DNA from: Proteobacteria bacterium UBA6156
GTDB lineage: Bacteria; Pseudomonadota; Alphaproteobacteria; UBA2136; UBA6156
Direction of reading: 5' to 3'
DNA length: 18,803 nucleotides
Assembly: GCA_002422365.1 (NCBI GenBank)
Contig: DIUO01000005.1
Span: 1-18,803 of the forward strand
Part shown: positions 8,078 through 15,411 of the stretch, piece after piece
Numbering within the stretch: the stretch's first letter is position 1
How the letters are laid out: every line of letters begins with the position of its first letter
Made by a program: the position numbers and the translations under genes
Notes under the pieces: generated by a model
Databases searched by the model: none
What the model was told of the DNA's origin: nothing
The model's input: only the letters and a program-made list of their open reading frames with translations

Positions 8078-9142
8078 ATGCAGCCTGTGCGCCCGCTGCT
8101 GATGGGGGTGGAAGGCACCCGCCTGACCGCCGCCGAAAAGGATTTTTTCCGAAAAGCACCTCCGGTCGGCTTTTTGCTGTTTGCGCGGAATATCGAAACG
8201 CCCGAACAGGTGCGCGCACTCTGTGCCGAAATGGCGGAGTATTCTGCTTTTGAACACCCCTTGATTGCCGTAGACCAAGAAGGCGGCCGCGTGCAGCGCA
8301 TTACCTTTGGCGGCCGCCTGCCGCCGGTGCGCGCCTTTGGAGAATGGCACGCAACCGAGCCCGCGCAAGCCGAAGAAGCCTGCGAACTGGCTGGCTTTTT
8401 ACTGGCCGCCCAGTTGCGAGACGTGGGCGCCAACTGGTTGCTGGGGCCGATGCTGGATGTAGCTACCCCGGCCACCCATGCCATTATTGGCAACCGCGCC
8501 TTTGCCGAAGATGCGGCGACAGTGATTACACTGGCCCAAGCCTATGCAAAGGGCGTAGAAAAGGGCGGCTGCCTGCGCTGCCTGAAGCACGCGCCCGGCC
8601 ATGGGCGGGCCACGGCCGATTCTCACTTGGAATTACCGGTTGTTGCGGCCAGCACCGAGGAGCTGCAAACCGACTTTGCGCCGTTTGCTGCCATGGCCCC
8701 CACCGAAGATTTTATCATGACCGCGCACATTCGTTACCCGGCGCTGGATGACCTGCCCGCAACATATTCGCCGCGCATACTCGGCCTTATGCGCCACTGC
8801 TGGCATTTTGGCGGGCTTATTCTGGCCGACGACGTGGGCATGAAAGCCCTGCCGGGCAGCTATGCGCAACGCATAAAAACAAGTTTAGAGGCTGGCTGTG
8901 ATGTGGCCATAACCGCCCTTTCTGTGCTGAAGCACGGCATGGCCGGTACGACATTTGATGCCGAAAATTTCAGCGCCCTGCAAAGCGCATCCTTGCCGTT
9001 TTTAGGTTCCGAAAGCCGCGCGTATCTGGCCGCCTTGCAGCAGCCTGCCGCACCAACGGCCCAGCAAGTTGCCACGGCACAGGCTCGCTTTGCGCAACTA
9101 TGGGCTGACTCTCCCGTGCGGATGCGCTATCCTCTTTCTTAG
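8078..9142 (+). CDS. nagZ: Beta-N-acetylhexosaminidase NagZ (GH3)
   Basis: NagZ removes N-acetylglucosamine from anhydro-muropeptides during cytoplasmic peptidoglycan recycling and can feed beta-lactamase induction signals. The preferred ATG at 8078 gives 354 aa, near the family norm; an upstream in-frame start at 8045 would overlap the SPOR gene by 25 bases. Visible motifs are the substrate loop VDQEGGRVQRI, the KH-PGHG signature KHAPGHGRATADSH at residues 170-183 with the Asp181/His183 acid-base dyad, and the nucleophile region ADDVGMKAL with Asp251. There is no signal peptide, in keeping with a cytoplasmic enzyme. It begins 8 bases after the SPOR gene, and its TAG stop overlaps the GTG start of the next gene by one base, indicating translational coupling. 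Confidence 0.95.
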   Translation: MQPVRPLLMGVEGTRLTAAEKDFFRKAPPVGFLLFARNIETPEQVRALCAEMAEYSAFEHPLIAVDQEGGRVQRITFGGRLPPVRAFGEWHATEPAQAEEACELAGFLLAAQLRDVGANWLLGPMLDVATPATHAIIGNRAFAEDAATVITLAQAYAKGVEKGGCLRCLKHAPGHGRATADSHLELPVVAASTEELQTDFAPFAAMAPTEDFIMTAHIRYPALDDLPATYSPRILGLMRHCWHFGGLILADDVGMKALPGSYAQRIKTSLEAGCDVAITALSVLKHGMAGTTFDAENFSALQSASLPFLGSESRAYLAALQQPAAPTAQQVATAQARFAQLWADSPVRMRYPLS

Positions 9143-9954
9143 TGAAAACGCTTTTCGTCACCATGCTTATGCCCAGCGGCCTGGTTATCACCGGTCTCGT
9201 CATTCTTATGGCTATCATCTGGCGCCGCAGGCATGTGGCGTTTGCGGGCTATGCCAACTGGCTTATCGGGTGGCTGGGCACGCTGGCGTTGTTGGCTTAT
9301 GTGCTTTCTACCCCTTGGTTTGGGCTTATGCTGTCGCATACGCTCTCGGGCCTTGTGCAGGGGAGGGAGCTGCAAGACCCCACCGACGCCGACGCGATGG
9401 TGGTGCTCACCGCCGGCATGTGGGATGCCGGGCCCGTGGGCTGGATACCCCGCCCCGAAGGCATCCACCGCCTGGCCGTGGCGTATGAGCTTCAGCGGAT
9501 GATCAATTTACGCATGCCGGTCATTGTCTCCGGCGGGCATACCAAGGGGGGGCAAAACCCCTCAGAGGCTAAAGTGACAGCCAGTTTTTTTGCCCGCCAG
9601 AGAACCGAACTGACCCCCACCGAACTGGAAGAAGCCAGCACCGATACTTACGAAAGCGCCATGCAGTTGGCGCCCGTGCTGGCCAAGCGCGGCGCCCGCA
9701 ATGTGCTGCTGGTCACCAGCGATGTGCACATGCTGCGTGCGCTGGCCACCTTCCGCGCGCGGGGGATAGACGCCATACCCGCCCCAGCCCTGAATTTGCC
9801 ACGGAACATGGGCGCGCGCGCGCTGCTGCCCTCGGCCTACGGCGTTATGTTTACGGCCGATGCATTGTATGAGATTCTTGGTATCACCGGGTATTTGCTC
9901 ACGGGTAAAATCAGCTTTTCCGACTTAACTTACGATATCAACAAAGGACAATAA
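9142..9954 (+). CDS. YdcF/ElyC-like DUF218 membrane protein
   Basis: The 270-aa protein begins at a GTG that overlaps the nagZ stop (TAGTG). An ATG at 9163 is an alternative start. Two membrane spans lie at about 10-28 and 40-57, followed by a DUF218 fold at about 82-255. Family motifs are the strand MVVLTAGMW (86-94), the VSGG turn (119-122), STDTYESA (166-173), and LVTSDVHMLRA (190-200). ElyC and SanA proteins of this family act in envelope integrity and peptidoglycan or lipid-carrier metabolism in Enterobacteria, but the chemistry is not settled. The C-terminal LYEILGITGYLLTGKI resembles the family end. The gene occupies the position between nagZ and tatA where many Alphaproteobacteria have scpA and scpB. 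It is probably co-transcribed with both neighbours; only one base separates it from tatA. Confidence 0.85.
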   Translation: MKTLFVTMLMPSGLVITGLVILMAIIWRRRHVAFAGYANWLIGWLGTLALLAYVLSTPWFGLMLSHTLSGLVQGRELQDPTDADAMVVLTAGMWDAGPVGWIPRPEGIHRLAVAYELQRMINLRMPVIVSGGHTKGGQNPSEAKVTASFFARQRTELTPTELEEASTDTYESAMQLAPVLAKRGARNVLLVTSDVHMLRALATFRARGIDAIPAPALNLPRNMGARALLPSAYGVMFTADALYEILGITGYLLTGKISFSDLTYDINKGQ

Positions 9955-9955
9955 C

Positions 9956-10231
9956 ATGATTGAAAAAATTCTAATTCTTGTTGTAGTAGCTGTGGTCATG
10001 CTGGTTATTTTCGGCAACCGTTTGCCGCAAGTGCTCGGAGACCTCGGCAAAGGCATGCGCGCCTTTAAAGAAGGCATGAACGACGCCGACGCCGAAGGCG
10101 AGGGGCCCAAGGCAAAGACAAAACCCAAGCCCAAAGCCTTGGCTAAGCCTGCTGCCAAACCAACTGCCAAACCCACCTCTAAACCGAAGGCCAAAGCAAA
10201 GGCTGCCGCTAAACCCAAGCCGCGCGCCTAA
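9956..10231 (+). CDS. tatA: Sec-independent translocase subunit TatA
   Basis: TatA forms the oligomeric conduit of the twin-arginine pathway that exports folded proteins. The ATG at 9956 is preceded by AAAGGA, a good RBS lying within the end of the previous gene. A membrane span occupies about 4-19, followed by the FG hinge and amphipathic helix (FGNRLPQVLGDLGKGMRAFK), the diagnostic TatA/E arrangement. Residues 50-91 are an unusual low-complexity tail made almost only of Lys, Pro and Ala, where most TatA tails are more acidic or mixed. tatB follows after 24 bases. Confidence 0.93.
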   Translation: MIEKILILVVVAVVMLVIFGNRLPQVLGDLGKGMRAFKEGMNDADAEGEGPKAKTKPKPKALAKPAAKPTAKPTSKPKAKAKAAAKPKPRA

Positions 10232-10255
10232 GCAAGGCTTGGGGGGCATAAAGCG

Positions 10256-10477
10256 ATGTTTGGCGATATCGGGCTTGCAGAACTGCTGGTGGTGGTGGCG
10301 CTCATTATCGTGCTCACCCGCCCCGCCGATGTGCCTATTATTATGCGCCGCGCCGGGCTGATGTACGCCTTTGTGCACATGTACCTGCAAGGTGTGTGGC
10401 TGGGATGGCAAGAAAAACTCGGCATGTTAAACGCCGCCACCCCGCGCCCCAAGCCGCAGCAAGATGACACGGCATGA
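10256..10477 (+). CDS. tatB: TatB-like translocase subunit, unusually short
   Basis: The N-terminus MFGDIGLAELLVVVALIIVL is the TatB-type membrane helix with the conserved Glu at residue 9. It is followed by a TatB-like hinge and amphipathic helix (RPADVPIIMRRAGLMY), where TatB normally reads G-P-K-D-L-P. Position between tatA and tatC supports the call. The protein is only 73 aa, whereas typical TatB proteins are about 130-200 aa with a longer helical arm and variable tail. The second helix here is more hydrophobic than usual (FVHMYLQGVWLGWQEK). The RBS is the GGGGGG run before the ATG. The TGA stop overlaps the tatC start (ATGA), indicating translational coupling. A TatA-type bifunctional subunit is a less likely alternative. 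Confidence 0.8.
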   Translation: MFGDIGLAELLVVVALIIVLTRPADVPIIMRRAGLMYAFVHMYLQGVWLGWQEKLGMLNAATPRPKPQQDDTA

Positions 10478-11208
10478 TGACCCCCGCGACCTTCAAGCAC
10501 CTGACCGAATTGCGCCGCCGCCTTATCCTCAGCCTGCTGGTGCTGTGCGCCGCTATGGCGGTGGTTTATGGCTTTAAGGCGCCGTTGCTGAATGTGCTGT
10601 TGCAGCCGTTGCTGGCCACGCCTAATGCGCCGCAGTCGCTGGTGTTCTCGGCGGTGCCGGAGCTGTTTTTTGCTTATCTCAAGATTACCGTGTGGGGCGG
10701 TGTTTTCCTCACGCTCCCTGTGTTTATGCACCAAATCTGGCATTTTTTTGCGCCGGGGCTTTATAAGCACGAGCGCCGCGCCGTGTGGCCCTTGCTGGTG
10801 GCCGCACCGCTGCTGTTTTATGGCGGCGGCCTGTTTGCTTATCTGGGCGTGCTGCCGCTGGCGCTCACATTCTTTCTTGGCTTTACCCAACAGGGGGTGG
10901 TGGCACTGCCCAACATTACCGAGTACCTCGGCCTTTTGTTCAACTTCGCCTTTGGCTTCGGCCTGGCCTTTAATTTACCGGTGGTGCTGGTGCTTCTCAT
11001 GCGGTTGGGGGTGCTTACGCACACGCAGCTGGCCCGCTGGCGGCGCTTTGCCATTGTGGCGGTGTTTGTGCTGGCCACCCTTATCACCCCGCCGGATCCC
11101 TTTAGCCAGCTCCTGCTGGCCCTGCCGCTTGTAGGGCTGTACGAGCTCGCGATTCTCATTGGCCGCCTGCAAGCCTCCCACAAAGCGGTTAAAAAGCCCG
11201 AAAAGTAG
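10474..11208 (+). CDS. tatC: Sec-independent translocase subunit TatC
   Basis: TatC is the polytopic receptor that binds twin-arginine signal peptides. The 244-aa protein shows the family landmarks in order: the cytoplasmic N-terminal FKHLTELRRRLI, a first span at about 17-36, the periplasmic loop with PELFFAYLKI, the cytoplasmic FFAPGLYKHERR that helps contact the signal peptide, and further spans to a total of six. ITPPDPFSQLLLALPLVGLY lies before the last span, with conserved P-P-D. The start overlaps the tatB stop by four bases; ATG 10477 immediately after is equivalent. The length is close to the usual 240-260. It closes the packed operon, and a 77-base gap precedes serS. Confidence 0.96.
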   Translation: MMTPATFKHLTELRRRLILSLLVLCAAMAVVYGFKAPLLNVLLQPLLATPNAPQSLVFSAVPELFFAYLKITVWGGVFLTLPVFMHQIWHFFAPGLYKHERRAVWPLLVAAPLLFYGGGLFAYLGVLPLALTFFLGFTQQGVVALPNITEYLGLLFNFAFGFGLAFNLPVVLVLLMRLGVLTHTQLARWRRFAIVAVFVLATLITPPDPFSQLLLALPLVGLYELAILIGRLQASHKAVKKPEK

Positions 11209-11285
11209 GCAAAACACCGCCATCCGCGCTCTGTCGTTCCGTATTCCCCTTGTCGCAAGCCGCACCCACCGCTAGAATGGCCCCC

Positions 11286-12548
11286 ATGCTAGATCGTCGC
11301 TTTATTCTCGAAAACCCGGATCTCATCCGCGCCAACATCGCTCGCCGCGAAATGACGGTGGAGCTCGACCGTTTTATCGCACTGGAAGACCAGCGCCGCG
11401 CGCTTCAAAAGCGCATCGAAGACGTCCGCGCTGCCTCCAACGCCGTGGCGAAAAACCGCGACACCAGCGTGGACGAAAAACGCGCCCAGGGCACTGCGCT
11501 GCGAGAAGAAGAAGCCAAACTGGCGGCGGAACTGGCGCCGATCGAAGCCGAAGCCCAGCAAATTTACCTGACAATACCGAACCTTACCTTTGAGGGCAGC
11601 CCCAAGGGCGGCGAAGATGCCAGCGCCGAAATCGACTTCGGTAAAACCCCCAAGCCGGAGTTCGGCTTCAGCCCGAAAGACCATATCGAGCTGATGGAAG
11701 CCCACGGCATGGTCAACCTTTCTGCCGCCGCCAAGGTGGCAGGCAGCGGCTTTTACTTCCTCACCGGGGCAGGGGCGCTGCTGGAAATGGCGCTGGTCCG
11801 CTACGGGCTGGATATGGCCATGGCCGAAGGCTTTACGCCCGTGATAACGCCCGACCTCGCCCGCGACAGCCTCATGCAAGGCGCAGGCTTCGTGCCGCGC
11901 GGTAACGAGTCCAACACCTACCGAGTCGAAGATACCGACCTCAACCTCATCGCCACATCCGAAATCACGCTGGTGGGCATGGTGGCGGATGAGATCCTCG
12001 ACCCCGCCCAGCTCCCCATTAAGCTCGCAGGCATGTCGCATTGTTTCCGCAGCGAGCGCGCCCACGGCAGCCTCACGCGCGGCATTTACCGCGTGCACCA
12101 GTTTACCAAAACCGAAATGGTGATTGTGTGCACGCCGGAAGACGCCGAAGCCCACCACCTGAAAATGCGCGAAATCGAACAACGCGTGTTCGATGGCCTC
12201 GAAATCCCCTACCGCGTGCTGGAAATTGCCACCGGAGACCTCGGCGCGTCCGCCTTCCGCAAGTTCGACCTCGAAGCCTGGATGCCCGGCCGCAACGGCG
12301 GCAGCTGGGGCGAAGTCACCAGCACGTCCAACTGCACCGACTTCCAATCCCGCCGCCTCAACATCCGCTACCGAGACTCCTCCGGCAAACCGCAGTTCGC
12401 CTACACCCTCAACGGCACGGCCCTCAGCGTCTGCCGCGCCATGATAGCCCTGGTCGAAAACCACCAGCAGGCCGACGGCTCCATCCGTATCCCCGCCGCC
12501 CTGCGCCCCTACATGGGCGGGCAAGAGTTCATCCGTTCCGGTAAATAA
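11286..12548 (+). CDS. serS: Seryl-tRNA synthetase
   Basis: This class II synthetase charges tRNA-Ser and, where present, tRNA-Sec. The ATG at 11286 gives 420 aa starting MLDRRFILENPDLIRAN, the usual family N-terminus. Upstream in-frame starts (TTG 11250, ATG 11277) would add nonconserved residues, and none of the candidates has a good Shine-Dalgarno. Residues ~28-100 form the long antiparallel coiled-coil arm that grips the tRNA-Ser variable arm. The catalytic domain shows motif 2 (FRSERAHGSLTRGIYRVHQF from residue 254) and motif 3 (NGTALSVCRAMIALVENHQ from residue 376, Arg384). serS lies between tatC and the pcm region, as in many Alphaproteobacteria. From this gene onward third codon positions become C-rich. 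Confidence 0.97.
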   Translation: MLDRRFILENPDLIRANIARREMTVELDRFIALEDQRRALQKRIEDVRAASNAVAKNRDTSVDEKRAQGTALREEEAKLAAELAPIEAEAQQIYLTIPNLTFEGSPKGGEDASAEIDFGKTPKPEFGFSPKDHIELMEAHGMVNLSAAAKVAGSGFYFLTGAGALLEMALVRYGLDMAMAEGFTPVITPDLARDSLMQGAGFVPRGNESNTYRVEDTDLNLIATSEITLVGMVADEILDPAQLPIKLAGMSHCFRSERAHGSLTRGIYRVHQFTKTEMVIVCTPEDAEAHHLKMREIEQRVFDGLEIPYRVLEIATGDLGASAFRKFDLEAWMPGRNGGSWGEVTSTSNCTDFQSRRLNIRYRDSSGKPQFAYTLNGTALSVCRAMIALVENHQQADGSIRIPAALRPYMGGQEFIRSGK

Positions 12549-12556
12549 CCAGGCCG

Positions 12557-13231
12557 ATGCACCTTAAAAACATCCAGCCCAACACCATCCGCATGAAGCG
12601 GCTGATAGAAGGCATCAAAAAACAAGGCATTGCCGACGACAAAGTGCTGGCCGTGCTTGCCACCATCCCGCGCGAGCTGTTCGTTTCCAAAGCCCTGGCG
12701 ACTGATGCCTACGACGACGCCTGCCTGCCCATTGGCGAGCTCCAAACCATCTCCATGCCCAGTGTGGTGGCGCGGATGACCTCCGCATTGGAGCTGACGG
12801 GTACCGAAAAAGTGCTGGAAATCGGCACCGGCTGCGGCTACCAAACCGTCATCCTCAGCCGCCTGTGCCGCCGGGTATATACGGTGGAACGGCACAAAAG
12901 CCTGTCCGAGCACGCCGTCAAACGCCTGCACGATATGGGCATCACCAACTTCACGCCCCTGGTGGGAGACGGCACCCTCGGCTGGCCCGCCCAAGCTCCG
13001 TTCGAGCGTATCATCGTCACTGCCGCAGGCCCCTGGGTGCCTGCGCCGTTGGTCGAGCAACTGGCCATCGGCGGCATCCTTGTCATCCCCGTTGGCCCGC
13101 AAGAAACCGCCCAGAAACTCCTTAAAATCCGTAAACTTTCAGCGACCGAAACGTCCGAAGAAAACCTCGGCCCCGTCGCCTTCGTGCCCTTGGTGGGCCA
13201 GCAGGGGGCTGCCCAAACCTTTCGCGCCTAA
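12557..13231 (+). CDS. pcm: Protein-L-isoaspartate O-methyltransferase
   Basis: Pcm uses S-adenosylmethionine to methylate isoaspartyl residues, starting repair of aged proteins. The 224-aa sequence has family length. The active-site loop is LQTISMPSVVARM with the TIS triad at residues 64-66. SAM-binding motif I is VLEIGTGCGYQT (86-97), followed by the acidic RVYTVER strand end. The post-motif region DGTLGWPAQAPFERIIVTAA and the later GGILVIPVG are typical. The C-terminal ~40 residues after about 185 are variable. It starts 8 bases after serS, so the two are probably co-transcribed. In many Alphaproteobacteria surE lies between these two genes; it is absent here. Confidence 0.94.
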   Translation: MHLKNIQPNTIRMKRLIEGIKKQGIADDKVLAVLATIPRELFVSKALATDAYDDACLPIGELQTISMPSVVARMTSALELTGTEKVLEIGTGCGYQTVILSRLCRRVYTVERHKSLSEHAVKRLHDMGITNFTPLVGDGTLGWPAQAPFERIIVTAAGPWVPAPLVEQLAIGGILVIPVGPQETAQKLLKIRKLSATETSEENLGPVAFVPLVGQQGAAQTFRA

Positions 13232-13243
13232 ACGCGCAAGCGG

Positions 13244-13320
13244 GTGGCGCCTGCGCCACAGGGGGGTGCGGCATAAGCAGGCGCAGCACCCTATGCATAC
13301 GTGTTTTTCACTCAAAAACA
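13244..13320 (+). other. Structured spacer between pcm and the DedA-like gene
   Basis: Three inverted repeats sit in tandem in this 113-base gap: GTGGCG/CGCCAC (13244-13259, 4-base loop), GGGTGC/GCACCC (13264-13291, 16-base loop) and TGTTTTT/AAAAACA (13302-13320, 5-base loop). None is followed by a clear T-run. They may be a termination or processing region, or a leader of the next gene. Confidence 0.35.
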
Positions 13321-13344
13321 GCCAGAATCTGCTACTTTTAAGCC

Positions 13345-13896
13345 ATGGACCTTCGACGTACGTATGCAGGCTATGCCAGCCGACCCGAGGCCGGGCGGAT
13401 ACTCTTCGGTGTCTCGTTTCTCGAGGCGATGTGTGCGCCACTCCCCAGCGATTTTCTGCTCATTCCCCTCGCGCGCCTTAACCCGGAAAGAGGCTTCGTC
13501 TATGCGTTAGTCGCGGCTGCCGGGTCGGTCTGCGGGGCCGCCGCACTCTATGCCCTGGCCATGTATGCAGCCCTGCATTTGGGCATCAATCATGTTATTT
13601 TGCAGGCGTTTCAGGCGTATGCGCCTGTATTTATTCTGGCGGCTGGGTTTTCCGGCATGCCGTTCATTCTCATCACAGTGCTCAGCGGGTTGGCGCTTGT
13701 TAACCCGGTGGTGTTTATCCCCATTATTTTGCTCACGCGCAGCCTGCGCTACCTGTTCATCGCCTGGCTGGTGTGGCGCAGCGGCGCAAAATATCAAGAG
13801 TGGCTGGAGCGCAGCTTCAACGGCATGACCCTCGTGCTCACCCTGGCCGTACTGGTTATCTCGGCTCTGGGCATCGTGTTGTTCGAAACCTCATAA
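13345..13896 (+). CDS. DedA/YqaA-type integral membrane protein
   Basis: This 183-aa protein has four to five hydrophobic spans, at about 50-75, 85-105, 108-130, 133-146 and 160-180, and resembles the short YqaA branch (COG1238) of the DedA/VTT superfamily. The N-terminal re-entrant motif FLEAMCAPLPSDFLLIPLA contains the Glu and Pro residues conserved in the superfamily. A basic R-x-L-R motif (TRSLRYLFIAWLVWRSG) appears before the last spans. DedA relatives include undecaprenyl-phosphate and phosphatidylethanolamine flippases, so an envelope lipid transport role is possible but not shown for this branch. The ATG at 13345 has a weak RBS. The gene follows a structured 113-base spacer after pcm and precedes the NlpD-like gene by 24 bases. 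Confidence 0.75.
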   Translation: MDLRRTYAGYASRPEAGRILFGVSFLEAMCAPLPSDFLLIPLARLNPERGFVYALVAAAGSVCGAAALYALAMYAALHLGINHVILQAFQAYAPVFILAAGFSGMPFILITVLSGLALVNPVVFIPIILLTRSLRYLFIAWLVWRSGAKYQEWLERSFNGMTLVLTLAVLVISALGIVLFETS

Positions 13897-13920
13897 CCCA
13901 CCCCCGCAGAAAGGAGACCC

Positions 13921-15354
13921 ATGGCACACACCCGCACCCCGCATACCCCTGGTTTGTTGGCCGTAGTGGCCTTGCTGGCAACCGGCTGCGTGCAGCAACC
14001 GGCCCGGGTGGTTAGCGGGTACGATACCGGCCCCCGCACCTTTGCCCCCTACAACCCCATGCAGCCGGGCCCGGTGCCTCAGGTGCAACCCGCCACCCAA
14101 ACGGCCGCACGGCCCGGGGGGCTTTCCGGCATGGCAGCCCCCGCCCAGGTGGCGCAGCAGCCGATGGTAGAAAACATAGCCAGCATAGAACCCGCCGCAG
14201 GCCCCACCCCCACATTTACAGGCTCCGCCCCACGCCTTCTCCCCCCCCAGCCAGAAAACACCCCCCAGCAGGTCGAACACTTAACCCACACCGTTGTCGC
14301 CACCGACACCGTCTTCAAGCTGGCCAGCACCTACAACACCAGCGCACGCCGCATTATGCAAGATAACGGCATGCAGGCCCCCACCGATATCAAAGTGGGC
14401 CAAACCCTTACCATTGCGCGCAACAGCAATCCGGCGGGCTCGGTCTGGAGCGATGTGAAAGCCGCGCTCACCAGCCCCGCCCCCCAAACGGTTCAGGCCG
14501 ACCCCGTACTGGCCAACATAGAACCCGCCGCAGGCCGTGCCCCGGCCCCATTGGCCAAGCCAGCTGCGGCGCAACCGGGCGTGCAATATGTTATGCACAC
14601 CGTGCAACCGAAGGAGACCATCTACCGCATCTCCTTGCAATATAACGCCTCGGTGCTGGATATCATGGCCGCCAACGAGTTCTCCGAACCGCAAGACCTC
14701 AAGGCCGACAGCATCATCCGTGTGCCCATGAAGACCGACCTCTCCACACGCCTGGCCGCCGCCGCCGCGCCGGAGGGCCTGAAACAGCAAGCCGTGCAAA
14801 CCGGCATGGTAGAGCCCGAGGATGTAAAATCCGCCGAGCTGGAAACCAAAGCCGTGAAGGAACAAGCCCAAACCGAAGCCACCATGGCCACCGCCAACGT
14901 CAAACCTGTCACTATCGATATGGCCAAACTGGCCGAGCAAAAGCGCGGTAAAGTAGACGAACAGGCCGCCCGCGCCAAAGGCCTGGTGTGGCCCGTTAAG
15001 GGGGAAATCGTGCGGAAATTCGGCGACGACGGCAACGGCGTGGCGCTCACCGGCATCAATATAGCGGTACCAGAGGGCACACCCGTGCTGGCAGCCGAAG
15101 GCGGCAAGGTGCTGTATGCCGACAACGGCCTGAAAGTGTATGGCAATTTGGTGCTGGTGCAGCACCCCAACGGCATGGTCTCGGCCTACGCCCACAACAG
15201 CTATTTGCTCGTTAAAAAAGGCGAAAAAGTGCGCAAAGGCCAAGTCCTCGCCCTCAGCGGCGCCAGCGGCAATGTGGAAAAACCCCAACTCCACTTTGAA
15301 CTCCGCCAACACGCCAGCGCCGTAGACCCTCTGAACGTGCTACCCAAACTGTAA
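13921..15354 (+). CDS. nlpD: NlpD-like lipoprotein: two LysM domains and a degenerate LytM/M23 domain
   Basis: The ATG at 13921 follows AAAGGAG, a strong RBS. Residues 1-23 are a lipoprotein signal with lipobox LATGC (lipidated Cys23). A Pro/Gln/Ala-rich linker follows, then LysM domains at about 123-166 and 226-269 that bind peptidoglycan, a charged helical stretch (295-350) and a C-terminal M23 domain (354-477). In active M23 enzymes zinc is held by H-x3-D and the last His of H-x-H. Here the first two are Leu376 and Asn380, and the first His of H-x-H is Gln456; His425 and His458 remain. The fold is therefore probably noncatalytic, as in E. coli NlpD and EnvC, which activate amidases at the septum. 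At 477 aa it is longer than E. coli NlpD. A LysM/M23 gene in the neighbourhood of pcm is known in Alphaproteobacteria. Confidence 0.88.
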   Translation: MAHTRTPHTPGLLAVVALLATGCVQQPARVVSGYDTGPRTFAPYNPMQPGPVPQVQPATQTAARPGGLSGMAAPAQVAQQPMVENIASIEPAAGPTPTFTGSAPRLLPPQPENTPQQVEHLTHTVVATDTVFKLASTYNTSARRIMQDNGMQAPTDIKVGQTLTIARNSNPAGSVWSDVKAALTSPAPQTVQADPVLANIEPAAGRAPAPLAKPAAAQPGVQYVMHTVQPKETIYRISLQYNASVLDIMAANEFSEPQDLKADSIIRVPMKTDLSTRLAAAAAPEGLKQQAVQTGMVEPEDVKSAELETKAVKEQAQTEATMATANVKPVTIDMAKLAEQKRGKVDEQAARAKGLVWPVKGEIVRKFGDDGNGVALTGINIAVPEGTPVLAAEGGKVLYADNGLKVYGNLVLVQHPNGMVSAYAHNSYLLVKKGEKVRKGQVLALSGASGNVEKPQLHFELRQHASAVDPLNVLPKL

Positions 15355-15372
15355 ATAAACCCCAAAATGCCC

Positions 15373-15399
15373 AAAACCCCGGACGCAAAAGCGCCGGGG
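15373..15399 (-). terminator. Terminator of the four-cysteine protein gene
   Basis: Read on the minus strand, CCCCGG-CGC pairs with GCG-CCGGGG (one bulged base) around a TTTT loop, and four T residues follow. It lies 13 bases beyond the stop of the minus-strand gene. The plus side lacks a T-run, so any effect on nlpD transcripts would be weaker. Confidence 0.65.
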
Positions 15400-15411
15400 C
15401 TGGGTAGTTCG

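Noticed and set aside
11250..11285. 12-residue N-terminal extension of SerS from a TTG
   Set aside because: The family N-terminus aligns with the ATG at 11286; the extra residues are not conserved-looking.
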